The notes: generated by a model not told the origin, from the letters alone. A stretch of DNA of 64,000 nt from Bdellovibrionia bacterium (GCA_030424715.1 JAUHWH010000002.1:441437-505436); one strand, 5' to 3'. Counted from the stretch's first letter, positions 9,989 to 19,961 are shown. Program-made: numbers and translations.

Positions 9989-12291
9989 TGAAGTCAGCGC
10001 TTAAATACACTCTTGGCTTTTTTTCTATGAGTTTTTTGGTCGTCGCAATCTGCCTATTGGCATTGTGGTTCAATCTCGACAAATGGGTCACCCCACCGCT
10101 CTTGCAGGAGACACAGACACGTTGGCTGCCGGATTATAGCGTACCCTGGGAGAAGATTGACCTCAAAGTGACAAACCTGGGATGGCTTAAAAAACGTGTG
10201 CAAATCGACAGCGAAGGCCCACTCTGTTTTAAAGGAAAATCCTTCGATCTGTGCTTCAAGGAGTTGCAAGGGGACTTCACCATTCAAGTGCCCAGCCTCG
10301 AAATGGAAATCAAAAGCCTTCGCGTGACCGGTGGCGAGCAATCCCTATCGACCGCAAGTGACAATAGCCCAACACCCCCATCAGAAGCCACCGTGCAGAG
10401 CCAAGTTGAAAAACTAAAGGGTTGGGCGGGACTGATTAAAGAGTGGGCGCCAGAAACTGTGAGGATTGACTTGCCTGCGATCCAGTGGACCAGTGGATCG
10501 GTGACCACCGCGATCGCCTTGCAGATCTTCGAGCAAAAAGTCACCACCGAAGTGAAGAGACCGAACCTTGATCTGTCATTGAAAACCCTCGTCGCTAAGA
10601 ATTTTGCGCTGCAAGATTTTTTTCTAAAAATACGTCAGACTAGCAAGCTGGAAACTCGCAATATCACGATACAGGCCCCAAAGATCCAGTGGCAAAAGAC
10701 CAGCCCCATTGATGTCAACCTCGTGTTGAAACCCCAAGGAAAAAGGACGCAAAAGTTGAGTTTAGGACTCCAGCTATTCCTCGCATCTGAGGAGTCCCGT
10801 TTGGGCCTTCGATCGATTCGCATTCAATCTTCACGGCTTCCCATCGAGATTGCGAAAGTAAACTGCGAGCTGTCGTTTAAAATGAGGGAAAGAGAGTCAA
10901 CCTCAATCGATTGCCCCAACATACAGATAGATTTTAAAAAATCCATTGAGAAGTATCATAAGGCCATAAAAGATTTGCATCCGATGTTACCTCCCCACCT
11001 ATCACTGCAAATTTCTGGATCAATAAGTGAAGGGCTCTGGCTGTCCGACAAAAGTGATGCCCAACTCGTCGCACTTTCCATGGAAAATCTACAGGCTCAG
11101 TCGCCATTCCTAAAACTCAAGGGAAAAAGTCAGTTCATCCTCAACCGAGCCCAGGCCGAGCTCGAGGCATTCTTTGTAAAGACTTCGATCGACGTTAATA
11201 TTCCTGATTTTTCAGAGCTGGTTGTTTTCTTAACGAACACTCCCTATGCTGTGCCAGCTCCCCTCAACTCTCTGGGCGGCGATGCTAGGCTGACCGTGTC
11301 ACAGAGTGAGGCCGGAGCAGATGGCAAAGGCTCTTCGTTTGACCTTAACCTGGACGTTCGACTCTCAGAAGAGCCGCGCCAACGGGTTTGGTTTACCACC
11401 AAGTCAACCGTGGCTCTTTCGACAAAGCTTGAGCTGGACACGTCAAAAACCCAGTTCGCCATAAACCTAGAACGTCTTTGGTTGCACCTGCCTCCCTTTG
11501 ACCCACTGGCCGGGGTCCCACAACTCACAGGTGATAGTCGGATCAAACCCAAGCGTCCCCTTCGATTTAAACCAGCATCAAAAACCAAATTACCCGTACG
11601 CATCAGTGTTAAATCCCAATCCCCTGACAGCATTCGAATTTACCATAAACTTTTTAAGCCCTACTTAGCCGGCGCCTTCAATATGGATATTTCTCGTAAA
11701 GGCTTGTCTTACGAATTTCTCGTGAGGAAGGACTTCAGGGTGTCCTACTTAAAACGGGATTTCACCGTACAGAAAATTTCTGTTTCCCAGAAAAAGCAAG
11801 CGGCAGCTGGCTTGCAATTGGATGTCTTGGTTCAATTTGACATCTCTCCCTACCTCATCGATGTCCAAGTGCTCGGTTCAGCTAAAAATCCAGGGGTCTC
11901 CCTCTCCAGTCAACCGAGCCTTCCCCGGGAGGACATTATCTCCTTATTGATTTATAAAAGAAAAACATCTGAACTCACCCGCTTTGAATCATCGAACGTA
12001 GGGGGCACCGAAGCGGCTGTCGCCGATCGAGCCATTGGGCTGTTTGGTCTGTGGGTTTTCGCCTCAACACCTATCGAAAGTGTTTCCTACGACGCTCGCA
12101 CGCGCTCCTACAATGCCCGGGTTTCCCTGCCCGGTGAACTTAGCCTTAACCTAGGCACGGACTGGGAGAAAGAAAGTGTCGTTGGACTGGGTCGTCGTAT
12201 CGGGGGCGGCTGGAGCCTCGCGACGGAGTACAAGCTCGATGGGGACGAACAGGTGGGCAATGTCTACATTCAAAAAGAAATGGCGTACTAA
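9988..12291 (+). CDS. TamB-like translocation/assembly module protein
   Basis: TAATG overlap with the Omp85 gene; N-terminal TM; C-terminal DUF490-like region (VQVLGSAKNPGVSLSSQPSLPREDIISLLIYKR...YDARTRSYNARVSLPGELSLNLGTDWEKESVVGLGRRIGGGWSLATEYKLD). Confidence 0.75.
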   Translation: MKSALKYTLGFFSMSFLVVAICLLALWFNLDKWVTPPLLQETQTRWLPDYSVPWEKIDLKVTNLGWLKKRVQIDSEGPLCFKGKSFDLCFKELQGDFTIQVPSLEMEIKSLRVTGGEQSLSTASDNSPTPPSEATVQSQVEKLKGWAGLIKEWAPETVRIDLPAIQWTSGSVTTAIALQIFEQKVTTEVKRPNLDLSLKTLVAKNFALQDFFLKIRQTSKLETRNITIQAPKIQWQKTSPIDVNLVLKPQGKRTQKLSLGLQLFLASEESRLGLRSIRIQSSRLPIEIAKVNCELSFKMRERESTSIDCPNIQIDFKKSIEKYHKAIKDLHPMLPPHLSLQISGSISEGLWLSDKSDAQLVALSMENLQAQSPFLKLKGKSQFILNRAQAELEAFFVKTSIDVNIPDFSELVVFLTNTPYAVPAPLNSLGGDARLTVSQSEAGADGKGSSFDLNLDVRLSEEPRQRVWFTTKSTVALSTKLELDTSKTQFAINLERLWLHLPPFDPLAGVPQLTGDSRIKPKRPLRFKPASKTKLPVRISVKSQSPDSIRIYHKLFKPYLAGAFNMDISRKGLSYEFLVRKDFRVSYLKRDFTVQKISVSQKKQAAAGLQLDVLVQFDISPYLIDVQVLGSAKNPGVSLSSQPSLPREDIISLLIYKRKTSELTRFESSNVGGTEAAVADRAIGLFGLWVFASTPIESVSYDARTRSYNARVSLPGELSLNLGTDWEKESVVGLGRRIGGGWSLATEYKLDGDEQVGNVYIQKEMAY

Positions 12292-12333
12292 GCCCCTAGC
12301 TCTGACGCCGCCCTTGAATGTCCCGAGTTCTGC

Positions 12334-13467
12334 TCAAAGATAATTATGTAGGGGGCGTAAAAAGAATTCCGAGAGCTTTTTGCGGAAAGGACGTTGAACC
12401 CACTGCTCGTAGGTCAATCGGTCGGACCGCTCAAGATCTTGTTCAAAAATATCTGTTAGTTGCCTCGCAAAACCTTGACTAAAGACATTAAGGTTTGTCT
12501 CCCAATTAAAGCGCATCGAGCGAGGATCAATATTGGTCGAACCAATCGAGCTCAGGCTGTTGTCGACAATCATAAATTTTTGATGAAGAAAGTCGGGTTG
12601 GTAGCGGAAGAGTTGAACTTTAGACTTTAAGAGGGGCCCCCATAAACCTCGAGCGGATTCTTGCACAACAGGTTCATCGGTGATCTCTCCCGGAATTAAA
12701 AGGCGAACTTCGACTCCCCGAGCAGCCGCCTCTCTCAGTAACCGCCCCAAACCTTCACAGGGAATGAAGTAAGGCGTTGAGATGTCTAAAGTCTCCTTGG
12801 CTTGCTTGATCAAGTCTTTGAAGTTTCGTAGGGCCATCGTTGGCTTTGAATAAGGGCTGGAGGCTACTAACTGATAGGCGATCTCACCGTCTTCGAAAAA
12901 ACGAATCTCACCTTTCTTGAGTCGATGTTTACGTGGACGCCCCCCTTGGTTTGAACTGGCATAGTTCCAGTTCTCCATAAAATGCTCATTGAGCAGCCGT
13001 GCCGCTCGCCCCTTCATTCTAAAGTGGGTGTCGCGAAACTCCCGTGACTCACCCACGTCAGCCTTCCAGGGACTCGCGATACCACACCCACCTATGAAAG
13101 CGGTGTCGCCGTCTATTATTAGCAGTTTCCGGTGAGAACGAATATTAATCTTCTTAAGGAATCCCCAGCGCATGGGGTTGAACCGCAAAAACTGAACTCC
13201 AGCGTCTCTCATCTCAGCCTCAGTCTCTGAATCAAAATTTCGCGATCCAAAGCTGTCGACGATAACTCGGCAGACAACACCGGCCTTAGATCGTTCGATC
13301 AAAATTTCGGCCATCTTTTCACCAAGGGTATCACTGACGAACATAAAACTTTCTAAATTGATCTCAGTCCGGGCCTGAGAGAGGGCTCTCTTCAATATTT
13401 CAAAAATCTGTTTGCCATCAGCAAGAATGTCCGGGGGTGACGAGGTCACCGAATTATCCATAGACAA
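12334..13467 (-). CDS. Phospholipase D / cardiolipin synthase-like protein
   Basis: Two HKD motifs: HRKLLIIDGDTAFIGG and HQKFMIVDNSLSSIGSTNID. Confidence 0.88.
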   Translation of the reverse strand: MSMDNSVTSSPPDILADGKQIFEILKRALSQARTEINLESFMFVSDTLGEKMAEILIERSKAGVVCRVIVDSFGSRNFDSETEAEMRDAGVQFLRFNPMRWGFLKKINIRSHRKLLIIDGDTAFIGGCGIASPWKADVGESREFRDTHFRMKGRAARLLNEHFMENWNYASSNQGGRPRKHRLKKGEIRFFEDGEIAYQLVASSPYSKPTMALRNFKDLIKQAKETLDISTPYFIPCEGLGRLLREAAARGVEVRLLIPGEITDEPVVQESARGLWGPLLKSKVQLFRYQPDFLHQKFMIVDNSLSSIGSTNIDPRSMRFNWETNLNVFSQGFARQLTDIFEQDLERSDRLTYEQWVQRPFRKKLSEFFLRPLHNYL

Positions 13468-13728
13468 ACCTTCAACGCCCAGCGCGCTGAAGGTTTCGAC
13501 CTTCTTCTATGACAACCTGTCGATAAAAATCGACCGCCGCTCGCGGGAGAGGTTCTCCGCCGTACTGGATCTTGAAAAAGCTGTGCCGAGGCTGAGAATG
13601 TTTCATAGTGTCTCCTTAAAAGAGTTCATGGACGCGGTCAGTGAAAACGATAGCAGTGGGATGCCAGAAAGACTCTCTTTTCGTTGTGCAAGCTTTGTGT
13701 TTTTTTGTGCAAATGGGGTCGACCCATT

Positions 13729-13746
13729 GTTGTATTTTCCTACACA
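13729..13746. promoter_or_regulatory. Putative operator (GTTGTA TTTTCC TACACA)
   Basis: Core TGTA-N6-TACA; 54 bp upstream of the amidoligase start. Confidence 0.45.
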
Positions 13747-13800
13747 ATAAATAGTCAGTCCAAAGAGTTCACTGCAGCCACGTTCCCCTATCCTAGAGAG

Positions 13801-14751
13801 ATGAATCCGAAGCAGAATAAACCCAAAACGAAATCCCAGCCACCCAACGCTGACATAAGGCATTACGGCCTCGAATTGGAGTTCACCGGCCTCGACCTGA
13901 AAACAGTGGCAGAGCTCGTTGTCCATCACTTTGGCGGCGAGATCTCAAAGCGCAGCGCTTATATAATCGACGTCAAGAACACCGCGTGGGGAGACTTTAG
14001 ACTCGAATGCGACTCGTCATTTCTTAAATCAAGAGGCTACGCCGATTGGTTAAGCAACGTCGGCGTCGACCTCACCAAAGATGAACAAGAACGGCTGGAC
14101 GTCGCGATCGCAGGAAAGTCCGACATACTGGTACCCAATGAACTGGTCACTCCGCCCTTGCCCCAAAAGGCTCTTCCCGACTTCTATAATTTTGTTGATC
14201 ATTGGAAGCAAATCTATCGCAATTTAGTGCCCATAGATCTGAGTCTGGCCCCACTTGGCCTTCACATCAATATCGAGACCCATTCTCTTGAAAGTGATTG
14301 GCTCCTTAGCGTGTTACGCTCTTTCTGCCTTCGGTATAAAAGCCTCAAGAAGGAAATTGCCGTGGACATAAAGCGAAGTGTTGCCCCCTACATCGCTTCT
14401 TTCCCAAAGGGGTATACCGAATGGATCAATCGCGAAGACTACACTCCCACCATGGAGGTGTTGATTAAAGACTACTTTAAGTGGAACCCGACACGAAATC
14501 GAGCGCTCGATATGGCCCCACTCTTTGGTCATATCAACTGGGAACTTCTTGAAAAGGTCGAAGGATTAGAACTCCACCTGGTGAAACCCCGCCCCGCCTT
14601 TCATTATCGACTCCCGAACTGCCATCTCCACAGCCCCGATTGGAGTGTTGAGCAAGAGGTTAACCGCTGGCTTGAATTGGAAGACTTTGCGAAAACACTC
14701 TCAAAAAATAAGAAATTGGGTCGAGACCCGCAAAACGGGGAGATGAAATAA
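13801..14751 (+). CDS. Putative amidoligase (COOH-NH2 ligase, GS-like fold)
   Basis: GLELEFTG near the N-terminus, FRLECDSSF, ELVTPPLPQKALPDF, LGLHINIE: pattern of the putative amidoligase family; directly followed by a class I GATase gene. Confidence 0.75.
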   Translation: MNPKQNKPKTKSQPPNADIRHYGLELEFTGLDLKTVAELVVHHFGGEISKRSAYIIDVKNTAWGDFRLECDSSFLKSRGYADWLSNVGVDLTKDEQERLDVAIAGKSDILVPNELVTPPLPQKALPDFYNFVDHWKQIYRNLVPIDLSLAPLGLHINIETHSLESDWLLSVLRSFCLRYKSLKKEIAVDIKRSVAPYIASFPKGYTEWINREDYTPTMEVLIKDYFKWNPTRNRALDMAPLFGHINWELLEKVEGLELHLVKPRPAFHYRLPNCHLHSPDWSVEQEVNRWLELEDFAKTLSKNKKLGRDPQNGEMK

Positions 14752-15585
14752 ATGAAATCTCTCCTCAAATTAAATTCTAGTGGCCCCAAAATCGCAGTCA
14801 CCGGCCCCACTCGTGGAGGGGCCCCTGCCTGGATGTTCACTCAACTTCAAATTCGATGGCAGGGGGGGCGGCCCATCCGGCTCACCCCGGATAGCGATTG
14901 GCAGAACACCTCTTTCGATGGCTTGGTTCTGGGCGGAGGTGCTGATATCGAACCAACCCTTTATAATCAAGAAACCCGCAATAACAGCCATCCTCCTCAA
15001 GGCTCCAGCCCTTTCAAAAGGGGACTTGCGAAAAGCATTCAATGGTTTCGTAACCAAATGGGGATTCCGTCGAGCCGAGGCCTGATTGATCCGCAACGAG
15101 ACCGAATGGAGCTCTCTTTGTTAAGAGACGCTGTCGAGAGCCATAAGCCTGTTCTTGGTATCTGCCGTGGCATGCAGATGATCAATGTTTTTTTTGGCGG
15201 CTCCCTGCAGACGGATCTTCATCAGTTTTATGGCGAAACCCCTCTGTCTCGCAGTACCTTTCCAAGCAAGTTTGTCCAACTGACACCCGGTAGTCGAATT
15301 GCTCAGATCGCTGGAAAAACCCGACTCTCGGTCAACTCACTGCACGATCAGGCCGTCAAAGATTTAGGGAGATCACTGGTATCGACTGCGATCGAGGATA
15401 ACAAAATCATTCAGGCCATCGAAACCGATTCATCGACAACCTCAATTCTAGGAATTCAGTGGCACCCCGAATACCTCGTGGCCCACCAACCCCATCGAAA
15501 AATTTTCCATTGGCTGATTGATGAATCGAAAAAAACAAAATCATCACTAACTGGCAGCAAGGAGAGCCCTTTTGAAGCGCGCTGA
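14752..15585 (+). CDS. Class I glutamine amidotransferase / gamma-glutamyl hydrolase (peptidase C26-like)
   Basis: LVLGGGADIEPTLY, PVLGICRGMQMINVFFGGSLQTDL, VNSLHDQAVKDLG, ILGIQWHPEYL. ATG immediately after the amidoligase stop. Confidence 0.9.
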   Translation: MKSLLKLNSSGPKIAVTGPTRGGAPAWMFTQLQIRWQGGRPIRLTPDSDWQNTSFDGLVLGGGADIEPTLYNQETRNNSHPPQGSSPFKRGLAKSIQWFRNQMGIPSSRGLIDPQRDRMELSLLRDAVESHKPVLGICRGMQMINVFFGGSLQTDLHQFYGETPLSRSTFPSKFVQLTPGSRIAQIAGKTRLSVNSLHDQAVKDLGRSLVSTAIEDNKIIQAIETDSSTTSILGIQWHPEYLVAHQPHRKIFHWLIDESKKTKSSLTGSKESPFEAR

Positions 15586-16261
15586 GCTCAACACCATCAA
15601 AATCTCGGCAGCCGCGGCCGTTGTTGTTCTCGTGATGACTCTGTGGTTTGCAACCCCACTCCCTGAGCTCCTTCAGCCAGAGAAAATCGAGGAACTATTG
15701 GCGGGTGTTTCAGGCACGCTCGAGGTGTTTATCGCTTTTCAGCTTTTGTATGCCCTTGGCACCTGTCTCTTCATCCCCGCTGCTGTCATCACTTTTGCTG
15801 CCGCGCTCGTTTTCGATTTTTCTACGGGGATGATCTGCGCCTGCGCGGGAATTTTTTGGGCCTCTCTCTCCGGATACGCAATGGGTCGCTTTCTCTCTGC
15901 AAAAACTGAGTTCATTAGCCGGCTCATGGCACGCTACAAAGGTTTCGAGACCTTTCAGAAACGAGGTTTCTGGGCCATACTTTTGCTGCGCCTGGCCCCC
16001 ACGCCTCCATTTACCGTGACCAGTTTAATGGCCGGCACTCTCAAGCTACCGATTCCCTCTTATGCCGTAGCAACCGTGATAGGAGTTTTACCGCTAACGC
16101 TATTGATCCAAGTCTTTGGGCAGCAGATTCTTCTTTTGATAAAAGAGCCAAGCATTTTAGCGGTGTGGGGGATCCTTGCTCTCGGAGCGCTGATCGCACT
16201 TCTACAATATGGCAAAAAACGATTCATCGCTAGCAAACTAGAAACCGAGGTGAAGTCGTAA
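15572..16261 (+). CDS. VTT-domain (TVP38/TMEM64, DedA-like) membrane protein
   Basis: ALGTCLFIPAAVITFAAALVFDFSTGMICACAGIFWASLSGYAMGR...LLLRLAPTPPFTVTSLMAGTLKLPIPSYAVATVIGVLP; overlaps the GATase gene. Confidence 0.82.
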   Translation: MKRAELNTIKISAAAAVVVLVMTLWFATPLPELLQPEKIEELLAGVSGTLEVFIAFQLLYALGTCLFIPAAVITFAAALVFDFSTGMICACAGIFWASLSGYAMGRFLSAKTEFISRLMARYKGFETFQKRGFWAILLLRLAPTPPFTVTSLMAGTLKLPIPSYAVATVIGVLPLTLLIQVFGQQILLLIKEPSILAVWGILALGALIALLQYGKKRFIASKLETEVKS

Positions 16262-16278
16262 TAAAATGCCCCGTCTTA

Positions 16279-16296
16279 TGTGCAGGAATGTACACA
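16279..16296. promoter_or_regulatory. Putative operator (TGTGCA GGAATG TACACA)
   Basis: 18-bp dyad, 80 bp upstream of the 16377 gene. Confidence 0.5.
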
Positions 16297-16376
16297 AGCA
16301 TTGAACGCTGTGGGCAATATTTTTTTTCAACAATCGAGGACAATACTATTAAATCCATCACTGAGGAGAGCAAAAC

Positions 16377-16946
16377 ATGAAAAAGCTATTTATTAAAACA
16401 CTAAGCCAATCGGCCTTAATCGCACTTTTTTTATTCCATTTACCAGCGCTTGCGAGTGACCTGACTCCCGAGTTGCGGACCGTCAGTAGTGACACACAAC
16501 TCAAACCACATGTCGGTTTATCCGCCGGTTTCGGAGACCCTGAAGGCGACATCAATCCCGGTGGAAACTACGCGCTTGAGGTCGGGTATCAACCAATCAT
16601 CCCACTTTCTATTGCTTTGGAGCTGGCGGTTTCTCACTACCCGATTGAAGGGCCAGAAAAGCTCAACAGAACTTCGGCGATCATAAAAACTGCTTACAAC
16701 TTTGGAGGACAGATCCCAGTGATTCGTTACGGCTATGTCGGGTTAGGCGTCGGCCCCATGTGGGAGGACCGTGCCGTACAAAATGAGATGGCGCTAGCGA
16801 TCATGCCCCAGCTGGGCTTCGACTATCCCATTGAAGGATTGGCGGACCAGCCCCTATCTCTCGGCTTAAATGTCAGTCAGCTCTTTAGTTCTTCAGACAC
16901 CCCTGACACCTTCGCTATGGCTGGAGTTATTAAGTACTGGTACTGA
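16377..16946 (+). CDS. Outer-membrane beta-barrel protein, unknown function
   Basis: Signal peptide ending LPALAS, alternating amphipathic strands, C-terminal aromatic (VIKYWY). Confidence 0.65.
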   Translation: MKKLFIKTLSQSALIALFLFHLPALASDLTPELRTVSSDTQLKPHVGLSAGFGDPEGDINPGGNYALEVGYQPIIPLSIALELAVSHYPIEGPEKLNRTSAIIKTAYNFGGQIPVIRYGYVGLGVGPMWEDRAVQNEMALAIMPQLGFDYPIEGLADQPLSLGLNVSQLFSSSDTPDTFAMAGVIKYWY

Positions 16947-17840
16947 TCAACGGCGCACGAGCCCGGACACCAAGTTACGGAGCTCAGAGTTGTCATTATC
17001 TTTCAAAAGAAAAGCACAAAGTGGAGGAGTCGAAATATCCATGACTCCCCCACTTTTCAGTCCCGAAGCCGAGTCTAATATCACTTTCGGTAGAACACAA
17101 AAGCAGTCGTTGGCCTCAGTAAAAGCGGAGACGACGTCTATGTCATTGGACTCGCCCACGACGTTCGGTCGAATACCGTTTTTGAGAAAAAAGGAGTCGA
17201 AGGTTCTCTGCACAGAGTTGAAGGCGGGGAACTTGAAGTATGGTTTTCCACTGAGGCTCTGGGCTGAGACTGACGCCTCCCCACCCCACTTGAAATGGCG
17301 ACCAAAGGCAATATGGTAAGTGGGACTGAAGAGAGAGATCGCATCAAACACATCTTCATTAAATTGCAAAGGTTTCTCACTAATAAAAAAATCTAATTCT
17401 CTTTTCATTAAAAGACTCGCGAGAGATTTGTAACTATGCTCAGGCAATTGCAAACCAAGGTTATTGTTTTCAAACATTCTCTTTAGGAGGAACAGCCCCA
17501 AAGCTTTTGGCATGGAGCGCGAGAGCCCAATACGATAGACCTTCTCAACCGACTGGTACCGCTGATAATTGAGGTTAAAGATCATTTCTTCAACGGAGCT
17601 AAAGATGTCCTTGGTGTACCCAAAAATAACTTCACCGCTAGTGCTGAGGGCGACGCCTCGCCCCTCTCTGACAAATAAATCAGAGTGAAACACCTCCTCT
17701 AGCTTTCCGATCTGTTGGCTCAAGGTGGGCTGAGTGATCCCGAGCTTTTCAGCCGCCTTGGTCAAAGACCCGCAACTAGCCACGACGTGAAAATAGTACA
17801 GGTGATTCATATTAACATTCATGATTTGCTCTTGTTTCAT
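16947..17840 (-). CDS. LysR-family transcriptional regulator (NhaR-like)
   Basis: MNHLYYFHVVASCGSLTKAAEKLGITQPTLSQQIGKLEEVFHSDLFVREGRGVALSTSGE HTH. Confidence 0.88.
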   Translation of the reverse strand: MKQEQIMNVNMNHLYYFHVVASCGSLTKAAEKLGITQPTLSQQIGKLEEVFHSDLFVREGRGVALSTSGEVIFGYTKDIFSSVEEMIFNLNYQRYQSVEKVYRIGLSRSMPKALGLFLLKRMFENNNLGLQLPEHSYKSLASLLMKRELDFFISEKPLQFNEDVFDAISLFSPTYHIAFGRHFKWGGEASVSAQSLSGKPYFKFPAFNSVQRTFDSFFLKNGIRPNVVGESNDIDVVSAFTEANDCFCVLPKVILDSASGLKSGGVMDISTPPLCAFLLKDNDNSELRNLVSGLVRR

Positions 17841-17958
17841 ACCTTTATCCTATAGTTTTATAGATATTTCGAAATTGTGTAAACCTGATTTTAAAGAGAC
17901 GCTGATCCCGAGTATTTTAAAAAATGCCTTCCAACCGCCGCCCCAGGAAAGAATCTTA

Positions 17959-18288
17959 ATGACACAGTCGAAATACAATGAAAAGCCTCCTCACCATGCG
18001 TTGCTGCCTCACGTTCCGGCCTTTCTAGAAGCTCGCAAGAAAGAGGCTCAGCTCCTCGAACAGAAACAGATGACTCAATCGGAGATCCAAACCCTGTGTT
18101 TCGACTGGGCTAGCTTCAGTGAACCCTATGGCTTTGGATTCTTACAAGAGTTTGCAGAAAAGATGCTGACCTTTCTCAAGGACTTCGATGAGCTTCCAAA
18201 AGATCTTATCGATGAGTTGAAAAGTTACCTCCAGTTCAAAGAAAGTGATGTTCATGCCTTGGGTACCTATTTAGGTAGCAAGGTTTAA
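17959..18288 (+). CDS. Degenerate Hpt-like small protein
   Basis: LCFDWASFSEPYGFGFLQEFAEKM aligns by eye with the Hpt protein at 22775 (ICHQWKGFCEPYGFNQLTSYAIEFE) but lacks the phospho-acceptor His. Start taken at ATG 17959. Confidence 0.5.
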   Translation: MTQSKYNEKPPHHALLPHVPAFLEARKKEAQLLEQKQMTQSEIQTLCFDWASFSEPYGFGFLQEFAEKMLTFLKDFDELPKDLIDELKSYLQFKESDVHALGTYLGSKV

Positions 18289-19214
18289 ACCTCGGCATTT
18301 TTCGGATGCAGAGCCTCAGAGAGTGGTTTTGTGAGACGTTCGCCTCCCTTGATCCCAAAGTCCAGTGTGCGGATAGGAAACGGAATGGTAATACCTTGTT
18401 CGTCAAAAGCTTCTTTGATTCGAATGATGATATCATGCCGGGCGGCCAGATAAGTGTTATGACTTTTATAGTGGACCCAAACTCGAACATCGCAGTTTAT
18501 AGAACTGCCACCGAACTCCTTAAAAAAGACTTCAACTTCACGATCAGAGATTCGACCCGTCACCGTTTCGAGGGACTTTGTAATGATATCAGTGACCGTG
18601 CGAAGGTCATCTCCATAGGACACACCAACCTCGACGTCGAGCCTGCGGCGAGGTGTCCCCGATATATTCTGCAAAGGTTTAGTCAGCATGGATTGATTGG
18701 GCACATAGACTTCGACGCCCTGAAAGGTCTCTAATAGGGTGGTCCTTAGATCGATTCGTTTGACAGTCCCGGTGAAACCCTCAACTTCAACGATATCGTC
18801 CAATCGGTAAGGTTGCCGAAAAGCGATCAATATTCCAGAAACGAAGTTCGCCGCAATGTCTTGAAAAGCAAAACCAAGGGCTAGCCCAATGACCCCGGCT
18901 CCAGCGAGTAGCGAAGTGACTGTTTTATCCAGGTTCAGGATTCCGAGGGCGATAAAGACGCCCGTCAAAACTACAATCACTCGAATCAATGTGCTCATCA
19001 GGGAAACGATTGCCCGGTTTCCAACATTCTTCCCTACCAAGGCAGAGATAACTCGAGCAATCCAACGAGCCGCAAGCGCAAACAGCACAACTATCACCAA
19101 TGCAGCAACGAAATTTGGAAAATTTTTGATTCCTATTTCGTACCAACCTGATAATCTTTCAGAAACTAGCTCCCAAGCATGATTTACCTCTGACTTTGCT
19201 GCCACAATAATCAC
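18285..19214 (-). CDS. MscS-family mechanosensitive channel
   Basis: GAGVIGLALGFAFQDIAANFVSGILIAFRQPYRLDDIVEVEGFTGTVKRIDLRTT; the GGAGG RBS suggests the true start is GTG at 19205. Confidence 0.92.
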   Translation of the reverse strand: MIIVAAKSEVNHAWELVSERLSGWYEIGIKNFPNFVAALVIVVLFALAARWIARVISALVGKNVGNRAIVSLMSTLIRVIVVLTGVFIALGILNLDKTVTSLLAGAGVIGLALGFAFQDIAANFVSGILIAFRQPYRLDDIVEVEGFTGTVKRIDLRTTLLETFQGVEVYVPNQSMLTKPLQNISGTPRRRLDVEVGVSYGDDLRTVTDIITKSLETVTGRISDREVEVFFKEFGGSSINCDVRVWVHYKSHNTYLAARHDIIIRIKEAFDEQGITIPFPIRTLDFGIKGGERLTKPLSEALHPKNAEV

Positions 19215-19274
19215 CTCCGAAGCTTCAGTTTATGAAAAACTCTCATTGATCACATGCTCAAAATACCTAGTTGA

Positions 19275-19292
19275 TGTGTAGAGATCTACACA
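19275..19292. promoter_or_regulatory. Putative operator (TGTGTA GAGATC TACACA)
   Basis: Best-conserved copy: TGTGTAGA-GA-TCTACACA; 60-69 bp upstream of the MscS start. Confidence 0.65.
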
Positions 19293-19340
19293 TTGTCTCT
19301 AACTTTCCTTGCAATTTCTCTGTGACTGCTTGCCACCTTT

Positions 19341-19961
19341 TTAAATATTTCTAAACACCCCGATAACCAGACCGTCCCAATTGCGCACCTCATTTTCACG
19401 GGGGGTGAGAGAATAACTGTGGCGCCACTCTAGGTGCAGTCCGTATCCATAGATCTGCTTGGGCCAGTTGACGCCAAGCGCAGTCTCGATGCCATGCTCC
19501 CCGACATCGGCTGCCGAAGTTTTACTTTGCGGCGAAGTCTGAGGACTCGCCAAAACCGTCTCGACACCACCCATCCGGTAAGACCCATAAAATCCAACCC
19601 CGACCGAAAGGAAATCGGCCAACCACCAGCGCATCAACAACGGAACATGGATACGGTCAGACTTTTCAACAACCAGCTGCCCCGCCGCATCCCGGCCGCT
19701 AAACTCGATTTCACCGATACGAATCATGAGGTCGGCCACCAACCGATCCGTAAGGCCTGCTTGAGCTCCAACAAAGCCCCCCCATCGGCCACCCACAGGA
19801 ATTGATGGCTCACGCAAGGGACTCTGGCGCGGGTCCATATAGCTACGATGGAGTCCGACACCACCGCGAATCTCGCCCTCTTCAAAATCATAAGCTCTTG
19901 CACTCTCAGCCATAATAATGGCACAAAGTGGGATGAACAAAGTTAGAAAAGTCTGTCTCAT
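19341..19961 (-). CDS. Outer-membrane protein, unknown function
   Basis: Start MRQTFLTLFIPLCAIIMAESARA with RBS AAGGAG 8 nt upstream; beta-barrel-like sequence. Confidence 0.6.
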   Translation of the reverse strand: MRQTFLTLFIPLCAIIMAESARAYDFEEGEIRGGVGLHRSYMDPRQSPLREPSIPVGGRWGGFVGAQAGLTDRLVADLMIRIGEIEFSGRDAAGQLVVEKSDRIHVPLLMRWWLADFLSVGVGFYGSYRMGGVETVLASPQTSPQSKTSAADVGEHGIETALGVNWPKQIYGYGLHLEWRHSYSLTPRENEVRNWDGLVIGVFRNI

